From Flavisolibacter sp. (GTDB lineage Bacteria; Bacteroidota; Bacteroidia; Chitinophagales; Chitinophagaceae), in assembly GCA_025936195.1 (NCBI GenBank), contig JAICTW010000256.1:1-5133 (forward strand): a DNA stretch of 5,133 nt, given 5' to 3'. The notes beneath the pieces were generated by a model. That model had not been told where the DNA came from. It worked only from the letters and a program-made list of their open reading frames with translations, and made no database searches. The number at the start of each line of letters is the position of its first letter. The first letter of the stretch is position 1. This document shows, in pieces, positions 1 to 5,133 of the stretch. A program made the position numbers and the translations under genes.

Positions 1-1690
1 ATACTTCTAACAATGAAGTGGCCAATTCAGGTTCCCTGTTCAATACCAATGGCCTTCCGCTCATTAATACAACCACTAAAGGCTTTCCGGTTTTTGCCAA
101 TGCTTCCAATAAAGTTCTTTGACTTTGTGGTAATGAAATATCTGAACGGCTTGCCGATTCACCGGTCATTTCAGAAGCTTCACCAACGACTGCAACAATC
201 ACATCGGCTTTTTTGGCAGTAGCAATGGCATCGTTGAGCATTTGTTCAGGACTGCCCGGACCAAAATCTGCTCTTTCTCCAAATACATTTACTTTTTTAG
301 CAAGAGAAGAATCGTCAGTGATGTTCGCACCTTTTGAATACAAAATAGTAACTCCATTGCCTGCCACATTTTTCATTCCCTCCAAAACCGGGATAGCGTA
401 TTGAGCATCGCCGCTCACAGCCCAGGTGCCAAGCATATTACTTTTGTTATTGGCCAAGGGCCCTATCAATGCAATGGTGCCTGATTTTTTCAGAGGCAGG
501 GTTTGATGATTGTTTTTCAATAGCACCGTGGAGTGTTCTCCAAAGTATTTTGAAGCAGCTCTTTTATCCGCACTCATCACTTCATTCTTTGCCCTGGTTT
601 CATTGCAATAACGAAAAGGATCATCAAACAAGCCCAATTTGTATTTGGCTTCCAGAATCCTTCTGCAGGCATCATCAATTTGTTTTTGTGTAACCTTTCC
701 TTCTTTCAACGATTTTTTTAGTGTGGTTAAAAAACCTTCTCCCACCATATCCATATCAACGCCTGCATTTAAGGCCAGTGCCGAAACGGTTTGCAGATCA
801 CCCATGCCGTGATCAATCATTTCATTGATGGCCGTGTAATCAGTAACCACAAAACCTTTGAAGCCCCATTGTTTGCGCAGCAGATCGGTCATCAACCATT
901 TGTTAGCGGTTGCAGGAATGCCATCAATGACATTGAAGGAACTCATTACACTTCCGGTTCCTGCATCAACAGCAGCCTTGTATGGGGGCAAATAATATTC
1001 ATACATTTTAATGCGGCTCATGTCAACAGTGTTGTAATCCCTTCCGCCTTCGGCAGCGCCATACAAAGCAAAATGTTTTACACAAGCCATTACAGTTGAA
1101 TCAGCCGCTAAACTTTTTCCCTGGTAGCCTTTTACCATGGCGGCTGCAATCTGAGAACCGAGATAAGGATCCTCACCGGCACCTTCGGCAACACGTCCCC
1201 AACGCGGATCGCGGGCAATGTCCACCATGGGAGAGAACACCCAGTTTAAACCATCCGCAGTGGCTTCATTCGCGGCTACTCTTGCACTATGTTCAATCAT
1301 CGGAATATCCCAACTGCAGGATAAACCAAGAGGAATTGGAAATGTAGTTTTGTATCCATGAATCACATCGGAGCCAAAGAAGAGAGGAATTTTTAAACGG
1401 CTGGTGGTAACGGCTAGTTGTTGCACTCTTTTAATATTGTCAACACCGATCACACCAAACATTCCGCCCACTTTTCCCTCTTTGATCTTTGCTTCCACAT
1501 CGCTGTTCACTACGGCGCCTGTGGCAACGCCGCCGCCCGGAGTTGGTAAATTCAATTGTCCGATCTTTTCATCCAATGTCATTTTGCTCATCAAATTATT
1601 GATGAAGGCATTCATCTTTGCATCGTTCTGTTGTGCATGTGCTGTAATGGAAATGATTGTTACTGCACCAATTAAAATTCGTCTAAGCAT
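1..1690 (-). CDS. bglX: Periplasmic GH3 beta-glucosidase, BglX-like (C-terminus beyond left edge)
   Basis: Reading leftward from ATG at 1690, the frame stays open for 563 codons to the window edge with no frameshift; family members are about 750-770 residues, so roughly a quarter is missing. GH3 enzymes release glucose or xylose from the non-reducing end of oligosaccharides by a retaining mechanism. Residues 1-19 form a signal peptide ending A-H-A before QQ, so the enzyme is probably periplasmic. The GH3 N-terminal barrel (about 25-350) shows GSDVIHG with D108, the W-V-F-S-P-M-V-D-I-A-R-D-P-R-W-G-R stretch (150-166), substrate-binding K205-H206, and the nucleophile motif FVVTDY with D284. These align with E. 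coli BglX at an offset of about 3. The C-terminal sandwich begins near 390 (STVLLKN, LPLKKSG) and includes GEASE at 503-507 and SRSD at 514-517; the terminal fibronectin-like domain is outside the window. No Shine-Dalgarno is seen, but the signal peptide supports this start. It may follow the GH43 and esterase genes functionally, though a 633-bp repeat-filled gap separates them. Confidence 0.93.
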   Translation of the reverse strand, partial: MLRRILIGAVTIISITAHAQQNDAKMNAFINNLMSKMTLDEKIGQLNLPTPGGGVATGAVVNSDVEAKIKEGKVGGMFGVIGVDNIKRVQQLAVTTSRLKIPLFFGSDVIHGYKTTFPIPLGLSCSWDIPMIEHSARVAANEATADGLNWVFSPMVDIARDPRWGRVAEGAGEDPYLGSQIAAAMVKGYQGKSLAADSTVMACVKHFALYGAAEGGRDYNTVDMSRIKMYEYYLPPYKAAVDAGTGSVMSSFNVIDGIPATANKWLMTDLLRKQWGFKGFVVTDYTAINEMIDHGMGDLQTVSALALNAGVDMDMVGEGFLTTLKKSLKEGKVTQKQIDDACRRILEAKYKLGLFDDPFRYCNETRAKNEVMSADKRAASKYFGEHSTVLLKNNHQTLPLKKSGTIALIGPLANNKSNMLGTWAVSGDAQYAIPVLEGMKNVAGNGVTILYSKGANITDDSSLAKKVNVFGERADFGPGSPEQMLNDAIATAKKADVIVAVVGEASEMTGESASRSDISLPQSQRTLLEALAKTGKPLVVVLMSGRPLVLNREPELATSLLEV

Positions 1691-1979
1691 AGTGTATTTA
1701 TTATGTTCAGGTATTGAATTGCTTTGTTATGAGGTTTGGTAATTTTTGATTGATTGCTATTGATTATTGTTGTTGTTGATTTAGAGATAAAGTTGATGAA
1801 AAATGATGTTGAATTTTTGGAACCGATCTTCTTTACTACTATTTGACTTCTCTTGCGTCGCTCCCTTGTACGTTCGGGATTTCTATTCGGCATATGCGAA
1901 ACTCACTATTGTTTTTAATTATTCTTTTAATTCAGAGAAACCCACCCCGTCGTTTATAATTCAGGTACTCTCAACTTTG

Positions 1980-1995
1980 CCCCTCCAGGGAGGGG
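1980..1995. repeat. GC-rich palindromic core, left copy
   Basis: CCCCTCC and GGAGGGG flank a two-base centre (AG), giving a near-perfect 16-base palindrome. The reverse complement of the whole 16 bases occurs at 2123-2138. It lies in the left arm of the 1825-2264 element, 31 bases after the AAACCCACCCC block. Confidence 0.85.
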
Positions 1996-2122
1996 AGGAT
2001 TTACTAAAGCAGTTGGCTTCTCTACATTCAATTTTGATGATGCTTCACCTTTTAAGAACGTCAACTTTGAGATACTTCATTGTTGTAAAGTTTCTTCGAA
2101 AAGCTGGCCTCATGATAAGCAT

Positions 2123-2138
2123 CCCCTCCCTGGAGGGG
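2123..2138. repeat. GC-rich palindromic core, right copy
   Basis: CCCCTCCCTGGAGGGG is the exact reverse complement of the left copy at 1980-1995. Here the GGGGTGGGTTT block (2141-2151) follows after only two bases, against 31 in the left arm, so the right arm is the more compact form of the repeat. Confidence 0.85.
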
Positions 2139-2323
2139 ATGGGGTGGGTTTATACGCACAATTGAGAAATGTTCTTTCAATGATGACACTCCCAAATTGC
2201 CGAATAGAAATCCCGGATGTACAAGTGAGTGACACAACCACTGCTGAAAGTAGTAATGCAGATCACTACATCAGCACTAAAATATTTTAAAGAGCTAATT
2301 TTTTATTCAGTATTGATCTCTTA

Positions 2324-2983
2324 TCACTTTAATAAATACGGTTGAAGGATCTTCTGCCAAATGGCATAACCTTTTGCATTCATGTGAAGGTTGTCTTCAA
2401 TAAAAATATCCGGCTTTGGTTTGCCATCAGGCCCTAACATGGCATTCCAGACATTCACAAACTGAGCGTTCTTTTCTTTCTTCAAATAATTTTCGATCAG
2501 CTTATTTGATTGCATCATTTTGTTTCTCAAATGCCACCGCGATGGTGTTGGTTTCATGGAGATATACACTACCGGAACATCAGGATACACGGCCCTGATC
2601 TCTGCATACAATTTTTTGAAACGGTCAAATGCAACGGCGCTGGTTACAGTATCGGATGAAGCAATATCGTTTTCGCCGCAATAAATTACAATTTGCTTTG
2701 GATCGTATTTGAAGATCACGTCTTCTTCGTAGCGCAGCAGGTCGTTCAAAGTAGAACCGCCAAATCCACGATTGAGAATGGTGTAACCGGGAAAATAATT
2801 TTGTACATCCGTCCACTTGGTGAAAGAAGAACTTCCTACAAATAAAATGGGATGTGCAGGCGGTGGTTTCACACTATCTAAATGCCTGAAGTGTTGAATG
2901 TCCTGCCAAAAAGCAGGCTTGGCTTGTTGCGCAAATACATAGCTGCTTATTAAAATGAGCAGTATGGTAATGATTCGTTTCAT
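2324..2983 (-). CDS. Secreted SGNH/GDSL-family esterase
   Basis: This 219-residue protein has the full set of SGNH hydrolase blocks. A signal peptide covers about residues 1-18 (ISSYVFA before QQ). Block I is ILFVGSSSF, with S52 in the position of the GDSL catalytic serine (GSS replaces GDS). Block II is NRGFGGS with G73, and block III is YCGENDI with G103 and N105, supplying the oxyanion hole. Block V is DNLHMNAKGY with D197 and H200 completing the triad. The length is typical for a single-domain member. The family hydrolyses carboxylic esters; beside two glycosidases, an acetyl-esterase acting on decorated polysaccharide or oligosaccharide is the likely role, but the substrate cannot be read from the sequence. 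Its ATG overlaps the upstream GH43 stop in ATGA (2980-2983), so the two are almost certainly co-transcribed and probably translationally coupled. A platelet-activating-factor-acetylhydrolase-like or lysophospholipase activity is a less likely alternative. Confidence 0.92.
   Translation of the reverse strand: MKRIITILLILISSYVFAQQAKPAFWQDIQHFRHLDSVKPPPAHPILFVGSSSFTKWTDVQNYFPGYTILNRGFGGSTLNDLLRYEEDVIFKYDPKQIVIYCGENDIASSDTVTSAVAFDRFKKLYAEIRAVYPDVPVVYISMKPTPSRWHLRNKMMQSNKLIENYLKKEKNAQFVNVWNAMLGPDGKPKPDIFIEDNLHMNAKGYAIWQKILQPYLLK
2980..2983 (-). promoter_or_regulatory. ATGA stop-start overlap (translational coupling)
   Basis: On the minus strand the four bases ATGA hold both the esterase start (ATG, 2983-2981) and the GH43 stop (TGA, 2982-2980). 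Such overlaps usually mean one mRNA and reinitiation by the same ribosome, which would keep the two enzymes in a fixed ratio. Confidence 0.8.
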
Positions 2984-4860
2984 TGATTGGGAGTTTTTAC
3001 CAACGGAAATTTTTCTGAAACGCCGTTTTCATTCACGGCCTCAATTGTAAAGTAATAGGTTTTTAGTTTATCCATGGCTTTGAACCAGTATTCATTACTG
3101 GTATTGCCTATCACCATGATGCAGTTGTACAATTTGTCGGGAGCGGTTCCGTAGTAAATATTGTATGCATAGGCATTGTTCACCGGGTTCCATTTGATCC
3201 AAGCGCTTCTGGGATCTTTTTCTGTTCGCAAAACAATAAATGTTTTTACAGCATCCGGTTTCGTGCCATTGCCATTTCCAAAAACACGAAGTCCGCTAAC
3301 GGCAAATTTACCTGTAGGCATGTGAATGTTTTCGAGTTTTATAAATCTTGCCTGAACCGGTTTTTCTAATTCAATATAATCATGAGGAACATCGGTTCTG
3401 TTATTGCTTTTATCAACCAATACGGTCCACTTTTTTCCATCAGGCGAAGAATACAATTTGTATTGATGATATTGGCCATTGTATTTTCCAAGCCGATTGC
3501 TATCCACATCCTGGTCGGCATAATTGATTTGAATGGCATTGACGGTTGAAACGTTTCCGAGGTCGGATTGGATCCATTCACCTTTGTTGGCGCTTGCTGC
3601 ACTCCAGTAGGTTTTAATGTCTTCGTCGTTGGCATTATTGGCATCGTAACCACCAAGTGTTGATGAAACCTCAATTGGTTTTTTATAGTTTAATAGCATC
3701 CAGCCGGTGAAAGTTCCGGCCCCCTTCGGTTCCCCCGGTGGGGGAATGACCTGTGCACTAACCTCGCTTTTCGAAGAGTAACTGCTTTTGCCAGCATCCT
3801 CATTTAATGAGGTGAGGGCAGTTCCTCTCTCCATCTTTGATGGAGAGGGGGCAGGGGTGAGGTAATGTGGATAATCTCCAAACGCAGTATTACACCACAT
3901 TACATCGTCCTTGTCAAAACCTGCGGGCCAGATACCAATTCTTCTTTCGAAATTATTTTTTACCGAAAGCATGATGGTGCTTACGTGCCAGTAGTTCCCA
4001 TAATTATCCTGGTAAGTAGAACCATGGCCGGCACCTCTTGCAAAACCTCCGGACTTCATGCTTAATGGATCGGATTGCGGTTGTGTGTTCGCACCATCAA
4101 ATAAGGGCTTGTCTCCAACCACAACGCCATCGGCATAACCGCTGAATTCTGTTCCCGGTGCCCCATATTGGTAATAATATTTTCCATTGTGCTTCGTCAT
4201 CCACGAACCTTCAATGAAAGGATCTAAAAATGTATTGTCCATGTGCTCGCCAAATCGTTGCCAGCCATAGTGCCAGTCTTCCAATAAATACATGGGCGTT
4301 CTTGTTCCAATTGGCTGAAATGTTTTCCGGTCCAATTCAATTCCGTAAGTGGGATAACGATTGCTGCTGCCATTGTACATGTACAATTTTCCATCATCGT
4401 CGGTAAAGAAGGCAGGGTCCCAGCCGCCAATTTCAAATGAATCAACCAATGGCTTCCATTCATTTGCTTTTGGATTGGTGCTCATCCAGATGGTGAAATT
4501 TTTTGTGTAAGTAGAACCGAAAACAATCATGGTATCTCCGATAATTCCAACGGCAGGCGCACAGAGTTCATCGTAGGTGCCGGTATTCCAGGGACGTAGA
4601 AATTTTTTTGAAATGAATTTCCAGTTCAGCATATTGTTGCTCCACCAATAGCCCCATTGATTGGTGGAGAATAAATAATAATCGCCTTTGTAATTGACAA
4701 TTACCGGGTCGGCTGTGGCACGGTGCCTGCCCCATTCAGTGAAGTTCGGAATCGGCGTGTAACCATAATCAATGTTGATGGGATTGCAATAGGTTCTCTG
4801 TTGCGAGTGACTGTTCAGAAAAACAAAAAATAACGCAACAAGTAAAAAGTGTTTTTTCAT
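2980..4860 (-). CDS. Secreted GH43 glycosidase with discoidin/CBM-like and FN3-like domains
   Basis: This 626-residue protein has a signal peptide (about 1-19, FLNSHS before QQ) and a five-bladed GH43 catalytic domain (about 22-333). The expected catalytic carboxylates are visible: base D51 in TADPVIV, pKa modulator D148 in GGWDPAFF, and acid E217 in DPFIEGSW, with the active-site histidine H279 in GAGHGST. Residues about 335-382 are a proline- and serine-rich linker encoded by palindromic repeat DNA (listed separately). Residues about 393-532 resemble an F5/8 type C (discoidin, CBM32-like) domain, with D-E-D-I-K-T-Y-W-S, GEWIQSDLG and ARFIKLEN motifs, and about 534-626 resemble a fibronectin type III domain. 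GH43 enzymes invert and act as arabinofuranosidases, xylosidases or arabinanases; the subfamily and substrate are not determined here. The signal peptide supports the start; no Shine-Dalgarno is seen. The stop overlaps the esterase start. Confidence 0.92.
   Translation of the reverse strand: MKKHFLLVALFFVFLNSHSQQRTYCNPINIDYGYTPIPNFTEWGRHRATADPVIVNYKGDYYLFSTNQWGYWWSNNMLNWKFISKKFLRPWNTGTYDELCAPAVGIIGDTMIVFGSTYTKNFTIWMSTNPKANEWKPLVDSFEIGGWDPAFFTDDDGKLYMYNGSSNRYPTYGIELDRKTFQPIGTRTPMYLLEDWHYGWQRFGEHMDNTFLDPFIEGSWMTKHNGKYYYQYGAPGTEFSGYADGVVVGDKPLFDGANTQPQSDPLSMKSGGFARGAGHGSTYQDNYGNYWHVSTIMLSVKNNFERRIGIWPAGFDKDDVMWCNTAFGDYPHYLTPAPSPSKMERGTALTSLNEDAGKSSYSSKSEVSAQVIPPPGEPKGAGTFTGWMLLNYKKPIEVSSTLGGYDANNANDEDIKTYWSAASANKGEWIQSDLGNVSTVNAIQINYADQDVDSNRLGKYNGQYHQYKLYSSPDGKKWTVLVDKSNNRTDVPHDYIELEKPVQARFIKLENIHMPTGKFAVSGLRVFGNGNGTKPDAVKTFIVLRTEKDPRSAWIKWNPVNNAYAYNIYYGTAPDKLYNCIMVIGNTSNEYWFKAMDKLKTYYFTIEAVNENGVSEKFPLVKTPNQ
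3721..3746. repeat. GC-rich palindrome inside the GH43 gene, C-terminal side of linker
   Basis: TTCCCCC (3730-3736) and GGGGGAA (3740-3746) form a perfect 7-bp stem around a 3-base loop, preceded by CCCCTTCGG at 3721-3729. On the coding strand it supplies the codons for IPPPGEPKGAG (about residues 372-382). It is one end of the repeat cassette that makes the linker, immediately before the GTFTGWMLLNY segment that starts normal-looking domain sequence. Confidence 0.8.
3798..3861. repeat. Double palindrome inside the GH43 gene, N-terminal side of linker
   Basis: Two inverted repeats sit side by side. CCTCATT/AATGAGG with a 1-base centre covers 3798-3812. CTCTCCATC (3827-3835) and GATGGAGAG (3839-3847) form a 9-bp stem around TTT, extendable to 12 bp with one T-G pair. 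The flank GCAGGGGTGAGG follows at 3851-3862. On the coding strand it encodes LTPAPSPSKMERGTALTSLNE (residues 334-354), shown here as LTPAPSPSKMERG followed by TALTSLNE. A peptide of the LTPAPSP..ERG type is what this repeat class commonly yields when read in this frame (recalled, not searched). Confidence 0.8.
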
Positions 4861-4942
4861 TGAAATGTGAAAGCTAAGCGTTCTTTAAATAAAATTTACT
4901 GATCGTTCTCATGGTTGTTTATAAGCGTTTTTTTATTTGCTA

Positions 4943-4964
4943 TGCGAAGCGTCTTCGCTTCGCA
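4943..4964. repeat. Perfect REP-like hairpin downstream of the RAYT gene
   Basis: TGCGAAGCG (4943-4951) and CGCTTCGCA (4956-4964) pair perfectly over 9 bp around a 4-base loop TCTT. On the minus strand the stem is preceded directly by GTTG (4968-4965), reminiscent of the short conserved tetranucleotide beside the stem in REP sequences recognised by RAYT proteins. Position, size and neighbouring gene make a cognate REP the best reading. It lacks a following T-run on the minus strand, so it is not a classical intrinsic terminator, although it may still shield the 3' end of the RAYT mRNA. Confidence 0.75.
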
Positions 4965-4973
4965 CAACTATTT

Positions 4974-4990
4974 TATTGCCTCTGGCAATA
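4974..4990. repeat. Short perfect hairpin just after the RAYT stop
   Basis: TATTGCC (4974-4980) and GGCAATA (4984-4990) form a perfect 7-bp stem with a 3-base loop, one base beyond the RAYT stop codon. There is no T-run after it on the minus strand. It may be part of the RAYT/REP unit or a 3'-end stabilising structure. Confidence 0.6.
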
Positions 4991-4991
4991 T

Positions 4992-5133
4992 TTAAAATAA
5001 AAAATCAATTTCCATTAATCCTTTTCCATTGCCATAATTGGATGCACTGCTGTAGATATAGTCCTCTGCTTTTTTTACCCAACCCGCTCTTACCGGATTT
5101 TCGTGTATATAATTCAACTTGCTCATCATAAAA
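4992..5133 (-). CDS. REP-associated tyrosine transposase (RAYT, IS200-like), C-terminal end only
   Basis: An open frame enters from the right edge on the minus strand and stops at TAA (4994-4992), giving 46 residues. It reads SKLNYIHENPVRAGWV followed by EDYIYSSASNY and ends MEIDFLF. The K-L-N-Y-I-H-x-N-P-V-x-A-G and D-Y-x-Y-S-S-A-x-N-Y signatures are characteristic of the C-terminus of Bacteroidota RAYT proteins (COG1943, Y1/HUH transposase relatives). The catalytic HUH histidines and tyrosine lie further upstream, outside the window, so whether the gene is intact cannot be judged. RAYT proteins bind and cut single-stranded REP hairpins and are thought to spread them; a REP-like hairpin lies 28 bases beyond this stop. 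The gene was probably acquired independently of the glycosidase genes. Confidence 0.88.
   Translation of the reverse strand, partial: FMMSKLNYIHENPVRAGWVKKAEDYIYSSASNYGNGKGLMEIDFLF

Larger units (their letters stand above)
1825..2264. repeat. Nested imperfect inverted-repeat element, about 440 bp, no transposase
   Basis: The two halves are reverse complements in patches that share one centre near 2044.5. Outer blocks are 1825-1840 against 2249-2264 (both read GATCT then TTACTACT in the matching orientation). The best block is 1866-1892 against 2198-2224, which matches at 25 of 27 positions. A third block is AAACCCACCCC at 1938-1948 against its exact complement at 2141-2151. Inside these, a 16-base GC-rich motif at 1980-1995 is exactly complemented at 2123-2138; its centre is shifted because the left arm carries 29 extra bases (within 1949-1979). 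The sequence between well-matched blocks is diverged but nearly the same length in both arms. No recognisable transposase is encoded. It could be a non-autonomous mobile element (MITE-like) or a cluster of dispersed repeats inserted in opposite orientations; the shared centre favours one unit. Target-site duplication was not evident. Confidence 0.75.
1691..2323. other. Gene-poor gap between the esterase and GH3 genes
   Basis: This 633-bp stretch has no open frame that looks like a gene. Bases 1691-1824 are the AT-rich leader of the GH3 gene; I found no convincing Bacteroidota-type promoter (a TTTG box about 19 bases before a TAnnTTTG box) and no Shine-Dalgarno there. Bases 1825-2264 are a nested inverted-repeat element, listed separately. 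Bases 2265-2323 are AT-rich sequence just downstream of the esterase stop, with a small perfect palindrome TAAAATATTTTA at 2278-2289 that is too weak and GC-free to call a terminator. The gap suggests that GH3 has its own promoter or is reached only by read-through from the esterase gene. Confidence 0.7.
4861..4991. other. Intergenic region upstream of GH43, with REP-like hairpins
   Basis: This 131-bp gap separates the RAYT stop from the GH43 start. It contains the two hairpins listed separately (4943-4964 and 4974-4990) and about 80 AT-rich bases directly before the GH43 ATG. A promoter for the GH43-esterase pair would be expected in 4861-4942, but I cannot point to matching -33 and -7 boxes, and no Shine-Dalgarno is visible. 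Confidence 0.6.

Noticed and set aside
791..1347. Plus-strand open frames opposite the GH3 gene
   Set aside because: The minus-strand frame is continuous and carries all GH3 motifs; the plus-strand translations show no family features.
1691..1800. Promoter for the GH3 gene
   Set aside because: I looked for Bacteroidota -33 TTTG and -7 TAnnTTTG boxes on the minus strand and found no pair with proper spacing, so no site is claimed.
1672..1893. A 73-codon minus-strand open frame overlapping the GH3 start
   Set aside because: It overlaps the start of the well-supported GH3 signal peptide in another frame and has low-complexity Asn/Ser/Thr-rich composition from AT-rich DNA.
1803..2165. A 120-codon plus-strand open frame starting with ATG
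   Set aside because: It lies wholly over the inverted-repeat element, its translation is repeat-derived (for example IPSLEGMGWV), and no domain or signal is recognisable.
2278..2289. Terminator after the esterase gene
   Set aside because: The palindrome is made only of A and T with no loop, and no GC-rich stem with a T-run follows the stop.
3721..3861. Frameshift or pseudogene in the GH43 gene
   Set aside because: The unusual composition first suggested a break, but the frame is continuous on both sides and recognisable domain sequence resumes in the same frame.
4943..4964. Intrinsic terminator for the RAYT gene
   Set aside because: The stem is strong, but on the minus strand it is followed by A-rich rather than T-rich sequence, so a REP-like role fits better.
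4937..5131. A plus-strand open frame at the right edge
   Set aside because: It is antisense to the RAYT C-terminus, whose conserved signature on the minus strand is clearly the real coding sense.

Overview
The window looks like chromosomal DNA from a Bacteroidota bacterium, most likely a Chitinophagaceae-like relative. The reasons are moderate GC, AT-rich gene leaders without clear Shine-Dalgarno sequences, a mature N-terminus beginning Q-Q after the signal peptide in all three secreted proteins, a BglX-type GH3 beside a GH43-discoidin enzyme, and scattered GC-rich palindromic repeats. The taxonomic call is inference; there is no rRNA or marker gene to fix it.

All supported genes lie on the minus strand, so they read from right to left. 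At the right edge (4992-5133) is the last 46 codons of a REP-associated tyrosine transposase (RAYT, IS200-like). It is followed by two short perfect hairpins (4974-4990 and 4943-4964), the second of which looks like a REP. Next come a secreted three-part GH43 glycosidase (2980-4860: catalytic propeller, discoidin/CBM-like domain, FN3-like tail) and a secreted SGNH/GDSL esterase (2324-2983) whose start codon overlaps the GH43 stop in an ATGA. A 633-bp gap without a convincing gene (1691-2323) holds a roughly 440-bp nested inverted-repeat element (1825-2264). At the left is a periplasmic GH3 beta-glucosidase, bglX-like, which runs off the left edge after 563 codons (1-1690).

The three enzymes fit together as a small plant-polysaccharide degradation cluster. 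The GH43 would trim arabinose or xylose-type residues from a polymer it binds through its discoidin domain. The SGNH enzyme would remove ester decorations such as acetyl groups. The GH3 would finish oligosaccharides to monosaccharides in the periplasm. No SusC/SusD pair, regulator or transporter is visible, so this is not shown to be a complete polysaccharide utilisation locus.

The most unusual content is the repeat DNA. One palindromic cassette (about 3718-3861) lies in frame inside the GH43 gene and encodes a low-complexity linker of about 48 residues between the catalytic and binding domains. A related-looking repeat class forms the inverted-repeat element between the esterase and GH3 genes. 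A RAYT gene, the kind of enzyme associated with REP mobilisation, sits a few hundred bases upstream of the GH43.
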